Assembly (NCBI GenBank): GCA_029204225.1
Contig: CM055105.1
Span: 11,500,404 to 11,564,403 of the forward strand
Source: Diphasiastrum complanatum
Taxonomy: Eukaryota; Streptophyta; Lycopodiopsida; Lycopodiales; Lycopodiaceae
Reading direction: 5' to 3'
Length of the DNA stretch: 64,000 bases
Below the pieces are notes generated by a model. That model searched no databases and had not been told where the DNA came from. It saw only the letters and a list, made by a program, of their open reading frames with translations. This document shows positions 22,501 through 33,202 of the stretch, one piece after another. Both the position numbers and the translations under genes were made by a program. Numbering within the stretch: the stretch's first letter is position 1; the number at the start of each line of letters is the position of its first letter.

Positions 22501-23566
22501 GCATGATTTTCTCTATTCCCTTGGCTTTGTACTAAGTGCTTATGAACCTTCTTTATATTTCAAATGTAATGAAGGAAAGATCATCATTTTGGTTCTTTAT
22601 GTTGATGACATCATTATGACAGGAAATGATGATGATGGCATAGGCAAAGTAAAAGTTGACTTATCTAATGAGTTCAAGATGGTAGATCTAGGCTTCCTAA
22701 AGTTTATACTTGGGATAGAAGTGTCTAGAAGTAGCAATTGTACTTTCATAAGTCAATCTAAGTATGCTACTTCCATTCTTGAAAGATTTGGTATGAAAGA
22801 TTGTAAGGGGATTGACACCCCTATGGAGCATGTTGTGAAAGCAACTAATGAAGGTGATGAAGCATCCTTTGAGGACATCACTCTCTTTAGGAAGCTTATA
22901 GGCTCTCTAATCTATTTAACCATCACTAGACCTGACTTAAGTTTTTGTGTAAGCAAGTTGAGTCAAAGTATGCAAGCTCCTTTAATTCATCATTGGAAAA
23001 GTGCCAAGAGAGTACTTAGATATGTTTCTAGTACTAGATTTTTTGGTATACTTTATGAAGGATCTAACTTGCACTTGAGAGCCTACTCGGATTCAGATTT
23101 TGCAGGTGACAAGATGGATAGGAAGTCCATTAGTGCATTTGCAACATTTCTTTGTGGAGGAGTGATATCTTGGCTTTCCAAAAAGCAAGATACAATCTCA
23201 CTATCTTCTTGTGAAGCCGAGTACAAGGCATTGACTTCAACAACCAAAGAGCTCTTATGGCTAAGAAGACTCTTGATGGAACTACATGTGCTAGAGGCCG
23301 AGGAGATCCCTTACATATTTTGTGACAATCAAGCTTCTCAACAAATTGCTTCAAATCCTATCTTCCATGCTAGAACAAAGCATATTGAGATAGCTCACCA
23401 CTTTGTGAGGGAGAAGGTACAATCCAAGGAAGTGCAACTACATCATGTACCATCATCCGAATGCATAGCTGATATCTTAACCAAACCATTGTCCAAAGAT
23501 CCATTTTTTAAGTTAAGATATGCTCTTGGAATTGTAGATAGATGTACACTAGATTTGCCAAGTTAG
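19586..23566 (+). CDS. CopE gag-pol polyprotein (1326 aa), intact
   Basis: A single frame with no stops. In order: gag (1 to about 290) with zinc knuckle CFFCGKKGHFASEC (C251, C254, H259, C264) after a Lys-rich stretch; retropepsin WWIDSGASSHM (D309-S-G); integrase zinc finger H441/H446/C475/C478; DDE residues D505, D567 and E603 (QQNGVAERKN); reverse transcriptase with TNAFLNGF, GLKQAPRAW and YVDD at 1005-1008; RNase H with SDSDFAGDKMDRKS and ISLSSCEAEYKAL; and DILTKPLS near the end. A linker at 741-761 holds three copies of D-L/H-D-K-S/P-E-E/D. ATG 19586 is chosen because the same N-terminus starts CopC, CopD and CopH. It would make the particle and copy and insert the element. Confidence 0.97.
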   Translation: MSSMGGYLMEPSERLTSTNYSIWKVRMESLLVIHDLYDIVQGVEEEPQTPQEQAKYKKRARLALHCIKLNVCNDLLKEVSSCTSSKEAWDSLKSIYESNNTSRILMLRNQVFQSMKGSGESGQEYVLRIKSLNKELSAIGEKIQDQELVQIILNGLSDEFTNLVQSFAIQDSLPSIEKLHNVLVAEESRLLHLKTRMDSMSLNGGEEKANFTSKGKKKQNPFKKNQGKEAEMKNGGSTSKGKVKNKAKLKCFFCGKKGHFASECYLKKNQQAKGDQGNIAQEEEYEDGFNTSLMVASTPTSSQDTWWIDSGASSHMSFNKHYFSTLLSCNDSKKSIYTASDQACKIDGIGSIPLCLGTSKRIDLDNVLYVPTISRNLLSVGQLMDNGLDVHFKNGVCSILKNDKCIASGIKQGRLFKLDANVASESVNLAREELTQVELWHKRLGHPNLQSMESMASKELALGLPRAFKKCGKMCEACGLAKSHKSSYKKSSSRSLSPLDLIHSDVHSFSHASNGGALMYVTFIDDCTRFTWIELLSKKNLVYEAFIKFKSLVEKQLSTSIKALRCDNGGEYTSNKMKDFCEINGIKLQYTCSYTPQQNGVAERKNRSLCECAKSLRLDASLPISFWGEAITCANYLCNRLPSSAIDGISPYQALFDKKPNVKYFKIFGCTCYVHIPLETRRKEDATSFKGIFVGYGENSKGYRIYDPTSKKVKVSKDVLFDESQFAKSLSNGSNPLCIEDLDKSEEDLDKPEEDHDKPEDGDLDPSQKGPRRSSRSKAEPSRLTYVDKGKQKEGSTSSTSYSFLATLIEEPSSFEEACKSKVWRDAMQVEYDALEENHTWNLVNLPRGKKPLACKWIYRIKYNQDGSISKYKARLVAKGFLQIKGLDYEETFAPVAKLVTIRLIICIATLFKWDLYQMDVTNAFLNGFLEEEIYMMQPEGFIKIGEEQKVCYLRKSLYGLKQAPRAWYSRLHDFLYSLGFVLSAYEPSLYFKCNEGKIIILVLYVDDIIMTGNDDDGIGKVKVDLSNEFKMVDLGFLKFILGIEVSRSSNCTFISQSKYATSILERFGMKDCKGIDTPMEHVVKATNEGDEASFEDITLFRKLIGSLIYLTITRPDLSFCVSKLSQSMQAPLIHHWKSAKRVLRYVSSTRFFGILYEGSNLHLRAYSDSDFAGDKMDRKSISAFATFLCGGVISWLSKKQDTISLSSCEAEYKALTSTTKELLWLRRLLMELHVLEAEEIPYIFCDNQASQQIASNPIFHARTKHIEIAHHFVREKVQSKEVQLHHVPSSECIADILTKPLSKDPFFKLRYALGIVDRCTLDLPS
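21806..21868 (+). repeat. Three 21-bp repeats in the CopE linker
   Basis: GATCTTGACAAATCCGAGGAG is followed by two near copies, coding DLDKSEE, DLDKPEE and DHDKPED. It lies between integrase and RT, a tolerant region. Confidence 0.9.
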
Positions 23567-23579
23567 AAGTGAGGAGGAG
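23567..23579 (+). promoter_or_regulatory. CopE polypurine tract
   Basis: AAGTGAGGAGGAG ends exactly at the 3' LTR start and overlaps the region just after the polyprotein stop. It is the expected plus-strand primer. Confidence 0.88.
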
Positions 23580-24441
23580 TGTTGAAAATTGTCACTTCTC
23601 ACTTGACATTGGTTCATGTAAATATTGATCAAACATTAGAATATGTTGATGATATGATTTCACACGTGTGGAGCATGTTCCCATGTGTGAAAGGATGTAC
23701 TTTTCATGTTTGTATATATCCAAATTGATTTTGTATCATTCTAGTTAGTGTGAACATGAAATGACTAGTTTTTAGTCAAGTTGACTAGTCACCTACAAAT
23801 TAGCTTTTCCTTGCATGTGCATGAGTAAATGCTCCCACATGGCAAGTGGATGTTCACATGTGTGTATAGAGTACTAGAAGATAAGAGTTGACCATTTTCC
23901 TTAGATCCTATTTTGTAGGGAATATTCCTATATTCTAGGAGACTAGCTTTTTGGATTTTAGTCATATTCTAGAAGGTCAACTATTGGATAAGGATCAAGG
24001 ATGGATCAAATGGATAGATATGAGTGATGTGGCACTCTTCACACGTGTGAAGGCCTGCTGGACTGTACCAGACTCATGGATGTACTTGATCCATAAAAGG
24101 ATCATCATTTTGCTAAGAAAATTGATGAGACTTTTGCACTCTACACTTTTGTGAGATTTCTAGTCATTTGTCTTGTGATTTTTATGCATGATTGCTATCT
24201 AGTATCATTGTACTTGTTGTTTCAGGTGCAGGCCGTACAGTGGACAGTACTCCACACGTGTGAAGCCGCTCTCACTAAAAAATGATGTGTTGATCCATTG
24301 CTCTTGCTTAAATCCAAGTGTAGTGAATCTAGATCAAGATCTAATGTGTAGAACTTGATAGATTCATTGATTAAGCAACCAATAACTCTCTATGATTGTA
24401 AAGTACAATCATTATTGTCCTAAAAACTGTAAAATTTATCA
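23580..24441 (+). mobile_element. CopE 3' LTR
   Basis: 862 bp, almost identical to 18127-18989. The dyad recurs at 23659-23691 and the perfect palindrome at 24038-24051. It is followed by the target duplication TCTTG. Confidence 0.96.
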
Positions 24442-24446
24442 TCTTG

Positions 24447-24568
24447 ATCCAAATTTTCTTGAGATAGTATGGGAGATGCAATCAACACTCTTTAGATCTT
24501 GAATTTCATGAAATTTTTGAAATTATGGATGATAGATGCATCAAAAGCTTAGGTAGGCTCTGATACCA
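24447..24568 (-). mobile_element. CopD leader start and primer site
   Basis: On the minus strand TGGTATCAGAGCCTACCTAAG (24568 leftward) is the primer site plus first leader bases, matching the CopC leader TGGTATCAGAGACTACCTAAGG. Leader sequence continues to the CopE target site. Confidence 0.88.
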
Positions 24569-25034
24569 TGTGAAAATTCACACATGTGGGAATGTCCTAA
24601 TGTGTGAAATTGATTTCCTAAGCTTGGCTCATGCACTATAGATCACCTATTGATTGAAATCCAAGATCAATGACGAGATCTAAGGCAAAAAGACCATTCT
24701 ACATGCATTCATTCATTACCAAAAGGTGTTTCACCCATTTTTGGGCTCATCTAGAGAGAGAAGACAATACAAGCAAAATTGGCAAATCTCAAATTGACTC
24801 AAAAACTCACATTAATTAATGAAGGAAATGAAAGTACATATAAAAACTCGTGGAGATCCATGCTTGATTCTTATTGGAACCCTTAAACATAGCCTCTCTA
24901 ACCCTATTGGATGTGTGATGCAACATCCCTCACGTTTGATTGGACCCTTCCAACACATCTCTCTCTTATGATTGGACCCTTTGAATTTTGCCACTACATA
25001 GGGTGCATCGCTCATCAAACCCCTTCTCTCTCAC
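24569..25034 (-). mobile_element. CopD 5' LTR
   Basis: About 466 bp ending CACATGTGTGAATTTTCACA next to the primer site. It shares the GGGTCCAATC, GAATGCATGTAG and TTTTTGCC blocks with the CopC LTR but is shorter. Its outer end near 25034 (GTGAGAGAGAAGGGG) resembles the first bases of the truncated 3' LTR (TGTGAAGAGAATGTGGG). TATA-like TTTTTATATGTAC lies near 24838 on minus. The end base is uncertain by a few bp. Confidence 0.75.
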
Positions 25035-25214
25035 TTTTTTTTTGTAGATTTGAGCATCTTTGGAGCGATTGAGGGCGATTGAAGACCAATGCTTGAGGGC
25101 TTGAAGATCAGTGCTTGAGGGTGCTTCAAGATCAGCTTGAAGATCATTGTTTGAGGGTTGGTGCTTGATTTTTGTTAGTTTTGCTTTTTGTTTGTTTGTT
25201 TGGGTTGGTGTTTG

Positions 25215-25359
<145 letters not shown>

Positions 25360-25539
25360 TTTTTTAAAATTTTGCATTGATTTAAAATGGTTTTGAATGG
25401 TCTTCTAATAGATTATTAGTAATATTTAGGATAGTAGATTTAGGATTATTAGATTTGTAATCTGTGAGAGAGAAAGAGAGAGAGGTAGATGCATGCTTGA
25501 AGATATTGAAAGATTTTGGAGTCTTTTTTTTAAAATAAA

Positions 25540-25663
<124 letters not shown>

Positions 25664-25849
25664 TGTGTGTTATAATAGATTGTGATAGTGTTTATAATAG
25701 ATTGACTTTTGATAGTGTTTATAATATATTGTTAGAATTATTTAAGATAGTGTTTAACATTTTGCATTGATGTTAAATTTAAGATTATAGATAAATACAT
25801 AATCTATGGTAGTAATAGATTGTTAGATTTATATTTATTTAGGACTAAG

Positions 25850-25977
<128 letters not shown>

Positions 25978-26014
25978 GTGTATGTAGTGTGTCTTGCATT
26001 TTGAATTTAAGATA

Positions 26015-26049
<35 letters not shown>

Positions 26050-26070
26050 ATTTAGGGTAGTAGATAAATA

Positions 26071-26107
<37 letters not shown>

Positions 26108-26144
26108 TGTTCAGCATTCTGCATTGATTTAAAATTTAAGATGT

Positions 26145-26147
<3 letters not shown>

Positions 26148-26213
<66 letters not shown>

Positions 26214-26246
26214 GGGGGGGGGGGGAGAGAGTGAGTGAGTGAGTGA

Positions 26247-26288
<42 letters not shown>
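26148..26288 (+). repeat. Compound microsatellite AT-GA-G13-GAGT-GT
   Basis: Five different simple repeats follow directly: (TA)n, (GA)n, a run of 13 G, (GAGT)n and (GT)n. The G-run beside alternating purine-pyrimidine tracts may favour non-B DNA and may be an assembly-sensitive spot. Confidence 0.95.
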
Positions 26289-26291
<3 letters not shown>

Positions 26292-26739
26292 GTATTATGC
26301 ATTAGTTTAGGGTATTTAAGAGTGATAGATAAATAGATAGTGTTTGATAGAAAATTATAAATATTGTTTATAATAGATTATTAGAATTATTTAAGATAGT
26401 GTATGTGTGTGTTTGAGAGGATGTGTATGTGTTTTGAAATTTGCATTGATCTATAACTTTGGTTAATAGACAAATAGATATAGATAGTGTGTTTTTTTAA
26501 TTTGTTTTATTATTAGAATATGCTATCTAACATAGTAAAAAAATAAATGTAATTCATAATTTTCATTTTGTTCAAAGCAATATCGTATTCTATTGCATAC
26601 ACTAGCAATTAATTAATATGCAAAGGTGAAATGTAGATAATTAAAATCCCCAATTCTAGGAAGGTGTGTAGCCCTTACTTTTCTCCCATTAAAGGCGAGG
26701 TTCTAATCTTTCCAACTTGTATGGAGAAACCTACACGCC

Positions 26740-27550
26740 TGTAGGGTCGAAGATCTTGCGTAGTATAGTCCTCCCGCTTGTCAACAAGGGTTAGATCACT
26801 GGATAGGTATCTAACTATGCATAGATGCTATTTTTAGTTAGTTTCCTACTTTCTCTCTTAATTATATTCACCACTAACACTACTCTTCCTTAACTCTACT
26901 CCTCTACACTAACATTCATCATCATTGTAGGTGAAAGGAAGGAGAAAAGATGGAGGGAGAAGAGAATAGAAGAGAGAGATAGAGGGAGGGTGGAGGTTAG
27001 CTCAAATGCACATTATACTTGCTAAAGGAGAAACATAAACTATTGAAACCATAAAGCATGAACTTGAAAGCAATTGAAAACAACAAGAGCAATAACAAGC
27101 ATTTTATTGCAAATGAGGATGCTTCTCTTCCAAAATTGGTAGAGTTTCCTCCTCCTCATTAAGCATAAAAATAGTGTACAAATGGTGTCTTTTCATAAAA
27201 TGGGGAAGGCTCTTGCCCCTCAATCCTATTGGCTAATATTCACAATGATCCTATTCATTCATCTTGGATCCATCTTGATCCAAGGGTCCACAAAAAGTAC
27301 ATTGGTAATCACAAGATTCATGTGAGTCCCAATTTGGACCCAACTCTAAAAAGTAATCTCTAAGTTTAAAAATGACTTTGGGCCTCTAGTTTTATCTTAA
27401 TTCCAAGGCCCAAGTCAAGTTTATTTTATTTACAACTTTACTTGCGTGCTCATTGGGCCATGGGCTTACGGGCGCAGGATGCCATGCCCTCGCAACACAT
27501 TTTATTGAATGATTTTATTTATTTACACTTTGTTGGGAATACCCCCAACA
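26740..27550 (-). mobile_element. GypA 3' LTR (811 bp)
   Basis: Near-identical to 3942-4758 and in the same orientation. ORF3 and the rest of the element lie to its right, so on the minus strand this is the 3' LTR. The 5 bp outside it (26735-26739) are ACGCC. Its TATA equivalent is mutated (TTTTCATAAAATGG near 27189). Confidence 0.93.
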
Positions 27551-27592
27551 GGACCCACGGCCTGAAGTATTGTCAGCCCCTCGACATCTGCC

Positions 27593-28949
27593 GGTTTAGT
27601 TGAGCGTTTTCTTCGCCTGTCTTTGTTGGATGAGGTAGGTGGTGACGTCCTCCATAAAGTTGAGACGGTCCAATTTCTTCAAGTCCTTTGGCATGTGAAG
27701 AGACTTGTGGCCCCCCCGCAGCCAATCTTGGTCGATCCATGTTTGGAATCGGCGTGTCCATGGATCACCCTGAAGCGCAGTTCGGTAATAGACACGAGCT
27801 ATTGGCAGCTGATCTTCGATTTTGTCTAAAGGTAGCACCTTATTAACATCAAAGAATATGGATGGGAGAAAATTGTCCCATTTAGTTTCGATCCCCATCA
27901 GATCTTCCAAGTCCCGGGCGTAAGTGGCTGCCGCGCGGACTGTTGGATCAGGGCAATTGATATATTGGTTGGAAAATGTGGGTAGAGCCCTTCTGGCATC
28001 TACATTCGTAGTCCACCCATATTCTGATGATATTACTGGCCAATTGAAATTTTGCAGTGTGATCTTGTCCAAAGGGGTGCCGCCTTTCGTCCATTTGGAT
28101 CTTCGTGGACATGGCAAGAAGTGCGCGTTCACCCGTAATTGTTGTGGACTCGTCACATAGGCCCTGATGGCCGCAGGGTCTCTTTCGAACAACTGCTGAC
28201 GCCACTCTGATTGTGGTTGGAGGGCGGGTAATACTTGCAATTCGTTGCCCTTGATTGTCTGAGCAGAAAACGATATCTGTCAGCCGCCTCTTGATGACTC
28301 GTGGGGATACTTTGATAGAAATTCATTGATTTTCTCCTCCACGGACTTTGGTCTTCGGAAGGCCCTGACAGATATCGTGCACGAACCTCTGGATGATGTG
28401 GCTTGGCTTTGGCTGGTAGTTGCGCCTTGGCCCTGGTCTTGCGTCTCAGCACCATCTGCCCTTGATCCTGGCCTTCGGACCCTTGATTTTGTCAAAATCC
28501 CCCTGTTGCTTGCTGGCTCTGGTCTTGGCTTGTACTGGCCTGTGCAGCGTCAAAAGTAGGTGGCGATGGAATTACCACGACGGTGGGCTAAGCCTTCATT
28601 TCCATGAATTTTTGACAAGCCTTGAGGGCTTGCTTGGCCTGAGCGAGCTCATGCATTGTGCTTGTCCGATATTTGTTGAACTCTGCCTGGTAGCTGTTTA
28701 AGGTTTGGCGATAAACCTGCACCTGACACCGTAGAAGATCATTTCTGATTGAGAAAGCGGCCTTGAGTCCGGTGCAGGTTGAGCTAACCAGGTGAGCTTT
28801 TCTTCTTGTAAGGCTTTGACCTTCGTCCTCAGGCGCGTATTCTCTGCTTCCAAAAGGTTTAGTTGCGTCTGGATGGGAGCAAGCCATTGGGACGCTTCAG
28901 ATTGAAGCTCCCGCACCTTTGTGGATGCCTCTATCAGCGCTTTGGAGAG
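27593..28949 (-). pseudogene. GypA ORF3, C-terminal part (unknown function)
   Basis: The minus-strand continuation of a third ORF between pol and the 3' LTR. Seen in order: a coiled-coil-like stretch (LLEAENTRLRTKVKALQEEK), a segment with STMHELAQAKQALKA, a Gln/Ser/Arg-rich linker in shifted frames, and a C-terminal domain of about 190 residues with PRRSKWTKGG, LDKITLQNFNWPVI, YGWTTNVDARRAL, NCPDPTVR, LPIARVYYRTALQGDPW and LNFMEDVTTYLIQQRQ. It stops 43 bp before the LTR. The same domain order and motifs occur in GypB at 44250-45250. No known domain is recognised; it is in the position of env-like or accessory ORFs of plant gypsy elements. Frameshifts and stops make this copy dead. Confidence 0.7.
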
Positions 28950-28954
28950 GCTTT

Positions 28955-29747
28955 TGTGAGAAATTGGCAAAAATCTAGCTTGGTATTTTTTTATGATAGA
29001 AGTTTGTAAGTGGATCTCACATTTCTGGAGGATGTTCCCACGTGTGGAGAATTGTAAAGTAAATAAAAATGTTTGATATAGGGGTCTCATAGACTTTCAT
29101 AGTCAAGCATTTAGGTGTAGGATGTTGATAGGGTCAAATTTGGCATAGATGGCAAATTATCCATTTCCACTTGTAATGTCACTATTGAGCCAAAATAGAG
29201 TAGGAGGCCAAACTTGTGCCAATTAGAGTGTAGACAAGTGTAATGCTTTTGTTTGATGAAGTTTAAGAGGTCCAATAGGATTTAGAGGTGGAACCGTGAG
29301 TGGTCCAATAGAATTTGAGGTTTGCTTGAAAATGGTCCAATAGAATTTAGAGGTGCATGGATCAATGGTCCAATAGGATTAAGAGGTGACAAAGTGTGGT
29401 CCAATCATAGTTAATCATAGTGGTAACTCATGGATCTACTAGTATCATTGTACTCCTCGTTTGGATCTAATTGATTTTGAGATTGAGTGGATTTTGAGTG
29501 TAAGTGATTTTCTAGCTTTCTCTCTCTACCAAAGGAGAGCAGCTTGTTTTTACTTAGATTACTTTTGAAACACTTTCCACATGAGTGATTGAGAGTTGGA
29601 AGTGATTGAATGCATGTAGTAGTGTGTTTTTGCCATAGAATCAAAGATAGATCTTGAATCTCAATCTAGTCTTGATCTTGGTGCATCTATACACCTTAGG
29701 AGATCACAAGTACATGTTGTGGACAGTCCACACGTGTGAAATCAACA
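28955..29747 (+). mobile_element. CopC 5' LTR
   Basis: TGTGAGAAATTGGC...GTGTGAAATCAACA. It contains GGTCCAATAG-type words four times (29270-29370) and a G-box-bearing CCACACGTGTGAA near its end (29728). Confidence 0.94.
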
Positions 29748-29759
29748 TGGTATCAGAGA
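29748..29759 (+). promoter_or_regulatory. CopC primer binding site
   Basis: TGGTATCAGAGA directly after the LTR; one mismatch to the usual TGGTATCAGAGC. Confidence 0.93.
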
Positions 29760-30504
29760 CTACCTAAGGTTACCATGAATTTTGATCCATTTAAGTGAAA
29801 ACTATTCATCAATCTTGAGCTAGAAATTGTCAAGGTTCATTTTCCTAGCTATCTTGTCCAATTTTGGATCAAAAGAGATCAATAGGGCATTGATTGGGTC
29901 TGACCTGGTACTGTATGGAATCAGGTGCTCAGACATGTGTGAGTAACATCCAATTTCAGTTTGGGAGTTCTCTTTCATGGTTGATCCAAAAATCTTGCTA
30001 GATAGCTTGTTTTGAAGCTATTTTTGTCTAGTTTCTGATGCAATTAGTTTCACTCCATTTGGTTGTGCCAATCAAAAGTTATAAGCTTTTGAAGAGGGTT
30101 AGGTAGGGCACCTAGACCTGGGTGGACACATTTGGTTTGGTCAAGAGATTGCTTGTTTGATCCAAAATCGTAGTTGAATGCTTACCAATCTCATCTGTAT
30201 GTGATCTAGGCACTGTTTTGAGATCTTAGCCATTTTGTTTCATGCAATATCATTGTATTTGAGTCAAATTTGATTTCTTAGTGTATTTCACACGTGCTAA
30301 GAGTGTTTGATCCTAACTTTGCCCATACTCCATCATTTGATGTGAAGTAGATCTAGTTTTGAAGAGATTGAGATAGCTAGTGAGAATCATCTCATAGTTT
30401 GTTGCATCTTCTTGCATAGGAGATGGTAGCACACCATTATTGGATCCTATAGTGAGAGAGAAGCAACATTTTTTGTTCGTCACTTTTATTTATCTCCACT
30501 TTAC
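29760..30504 (+). mobile_element. CopC untranslated leader
   Basis: 745 bp without a gene, related to the CopD leader (17520-18121). It contains the palindromic E-box word CAGACATGTGTGAG near 29933 and TTTCACACGTGC near 30286. Confidence 0.8.
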
Positions 30505-32260
30505 ATGACTTCAATGAGTTCATACTTGTTGCAACCAAGTGAGAGATTGTCTACTTCCAATTATTCAATATGGAAGTTGAGGATGGAGTCCATCTTGATA
30601 CTCCAAGATGTGATGGACATTGTACTTGGGATTGAGGAGGATCCTCAAGTCCTTCAAGAAGTACAAAAAATACAAGAAGAAAGCTAGGATGGCTCTCCAC
30701 TACATTAGGATGAATGTCTCTAATGAGATATTGAGGGAGATTGGTGATTGTTCTACATCCAAGGAAGCTTGGGATTGTCTCAAGTCCATCTATGAGGCTA
30801 AGAACACCTCTAGGCTTCTCACTCTTAGAAATCAAATCTTCCAAAGTAGTCAAAAGAGTGATGAGAGTGCATGTAATTATGTTTTGAGAGTCAAGGATAT
30901 TCATAGGGAGCTTGCATGTATTGGTGACTCAATCAATCAAAGTGAGCTAGTCCAAGTCATTCTCAATGGCTTGAGAGATGAATATGACAACCTTGTCCAA
31001 TTATATGCCATTAAGGAGGAGCTACCAAGTCTGGCGGCCCTTCAAAGTGTTCTTATTTCTGAAGAATCAAGACAAGAGTACAAACTCTTGAGGATGGACA
31101 AGCTATCACTCAATCATGATGATGGCAAAGTTCTATTTGCCAAGCACAAAGAGAGGAGCAAGAAGCAACATCATCACTTCTCTAATGACAAAGCTAAAGA
31201 CCAAGATGGAGAGGAGGAGGATACCTCTCATGCTTCTAATTCGAATCTCAAGAAGAAGAAGATCAAGTGCTTTTATTGTGGCAAGAAAGTCTATTATGCC
31301 ACCAATTGCTTCAAGAAGAAGAATCAACTCAATCAAGCCAACATCACCAATGAGAAAGAAGACTACATTGCAAGTGATGGAGAAGGCTCTCTTATGGCAT
31401 CAAGCTTCTCCTCTTCCACTTTCAACAAGGATGACTCATGGTATATTGATAGTGGAGCATCTTCACATATGTGTGGCTCCAAGCACTCTTTTTCATCAAT
31501 TATGCCTTATGATGGAGTCAAGAAGACCATATACATTGCAAGTAAGCATGAGTGCAATATTGATGGAGTAGGGATTATTCCCTTGAAGCTTGCATCTTCC
31601 AAAGATCTCTTTCTCAACAATGTTCTTTTTGTCCCAAAGCTTACAAAGAACATCTTAAGTGCTGGCCAACTTCTTGATAGTAGCTTTGATGTCAATTTCA
31701 ATATTGACAATTGTGTGATCAAGAAGGATGGTGATATCCTTGCATATGGATCAAGATTTGAAGGCATCTACAAATTGGATCCAAGTGAGAATGCAAACTC
31801 TCTTGATGTTTCTTATATGTCCAATATTTCAAAGGAGGATGATCACACAATATGCACATATCTTCTCTCTTCAAGTATTATGGTGTATGATTATTCCTTA
31901 TTATTCAAAGCATATGTTGGGAAGAAATTCTCATTGAAGATCAAAGCTTTGAGGAGTATTGGAGCTCTTGAAGGAATAGCACCATATGAAGTTTTATTCA
32001 AGATGAAGCCTAAGGTTGATCACCTTAGTGAACTTGGTAGTGCTTTCTTTGCACATATTCCCTTGGAAACAAGAAGGAAGGATGATCCAAGCTCATGGAT
32101 CATGATTGGATACTCATCCATCAAGGAGGCCTTTAGTGTCTTTACACTATCTATTTCAAAAGTGATTCTGAATAGAGATGTCACATTGCATGAAGATTCA
32201 ATCTTGGAAGTGTCCGAGATCAAGGCTTCTCAAGAAGCATCACAAGTTATCTTTTTTTAA
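30505..32260 (+). pseudogene. CopC gag-protease with integrase stump
   Basis: From ATG 30505, MTSMSSYLLQPSERLSTSNY starts gag. One extra A in a run (CAAAAAATAC near 30667) shifts the frame, which then stays open to 32260. gag continues to a zinc knuckle reading CFYCGKKVYYATNC, where the metal-binding His is Tyr. Protease WYIDSGASSHM is intact. After KIKALR the integrase core, including the DDE residues, is missing, and the text resumes at IAPYEVLFKMKP...HIPLETRRKDD, the integrase C-terminal side. Compared with CopE, about 75-80 residues of core and all RT/RNase H are gone. It could at most supply gag and protease if the frameshift were bypassed. Confidence 0.9.
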
Positions 32261-32272
32261 GGTATTCAAGTT

Positions 32273-33093
32273 ATGATGGGGCCAATGTGTGAGGAGGAGC
32301 TTCTTCTTCATATGATTTCAAGAAGATCTTCAAGATGCATGGCCGAGTCTTTATGGCTCACCTTACATGGCAAAGAGGGGCATATTTCATGTTTTATCTA
32401 CTACAACACATTCATATATGCTTCTCTTCCTTTGCTTGAAATGCTATCTTGCTTCATTGAATTTTTTGGATCTCAAAGTTCAAGAAAAGCTATACTAGTT
32501 TTGTATGATGTTTATGGTATGGACATGTTTCTTGTCATTATTGACTTAGATGTGTTTCCAATACTTTTTGAAAGCAAGATATTGTATTGTCAAAAGTATG
32601 CTCTTGGTTCTAGTAAGAACAAGATTGAGCTTGGTAATCACTTTTTTGAAATTCATATTTTCACATGTTTTGAGGCAAATTGTAAACTCCTCTTGAGATT
32701 AAGTGAAGCATCCAAAGTGGACACTTACATCCTTGAGAGAGTAACTAGCCTAAAAAAGATCAAGGTAGTCTTTGATATCAAGATTAGATCCATCATGGAT
32801 ATAGTTCATTGTATGTGGACTAGTCAAGCTAGAAAGCATAATCTTGATAATCATCATTGTTTCACATCTTATGATCTTGATCTCCATGATCCTTATGAGG
32901 CTTGGAAGCCTCAAATTTCTCTATTTATAGTGCATCCATCATGCAAGTGGAAATTTCAAAGCAAAGATCATCATCAAGCATGGAGGAAGCCCATGATCAT
33001 AGTGGCATATTGGTGGAGCACTCTTCGAAGGCATTGACAAGAGATCTCTACCAAAGAGATCTTATCATGGATATGGTGAGGGTGCTGCTATGA
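32273..33093 (+). CDS. CopC/CopD shared module, unknown protein (CopC copy)
   Basis: An open frame of 254 codons (to 33037), then similarity to CopD continues in the +1 frame (SSKALTRDLYQRDLIMDMVRVL) to 33093. Blocks shared with CopD are KLLLRLSEASKVDTYILE, KIRSIMDIVHCMWTSQA, HNLDNHH and SYDLDLHDPYEAWK. It stands where RT and RNase H should be and ends about 110 bp before the 3' LTR. I recognise no family. Frame switching and frequent amino-acid-changing differences argue that it may be conserved as nucleic acid rather than protein. Confidence 0.45.
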
Positions 33094-33202
33094 TGGATCC
33101 CTTGGCTGATCTTCACTTCTTATGCATACCAAAGGATCCACTCAAAAAGATTTACAAACTTCTCAAGTGATCTAGTACCTTTCCAAGCTATTTTTTGAGG
33201 AG

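Larger units (their letters stand above)
18127..24441 (+). mobile_element. CopE, complete young copia retrotransposon
   Basis: 6315 bp flanked by the 5-bp duplication TCTTG (18122-18126 and 24442-24446). The LTRs are 863 and 862 bp and differ at only two places I can see: one missing base near 18608/24060 and one G/T difference near 18780/24230. The primer site, polypurine tract and a full-length 1326-codon polyprotein are all in place. Near-identity of the LTRs means a recent insertion, and nothing in the sequence prevents activity. It sits inside the CopD leader. Confidence 0.97.
16458..25034 (-). mobile_element. CopD, non-autonomous copia, interrupted by CopE
   Basis: A minus-strand element. 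The 5' LTR is 24569-25034, the primer site 24557-24568 (TGGTATCAGAGC on minus), and the leader 24447-24556 continues at 17520-18121 after the nested CopE. A short gag start (17509 down to about 17310) is followed by a non-gag-pol module (17222 to about 16490), then a purine tract TTTTTGAGGAG (16459-16469) and the first bases of a 3' LTR (TGTGAAGAG) at 16458. Leader and module are clearly related to CopC. Integrase, RT and RNase H are absent, so movement would need proteins from elsewhere. Confidence 0.8.

Noticed and set aside
27623-28701. Plus-strand open frames opposite GypA ORF3
   Set aside because: Antisense shadows; the minus-strand reading has the match to GypB ORF3.
32273-33037. Host gene captured in CopC
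   Set aside because: Kept only as a possibility: no recognised domain, no introns, and the related CopD copy shows it moves with the element family.
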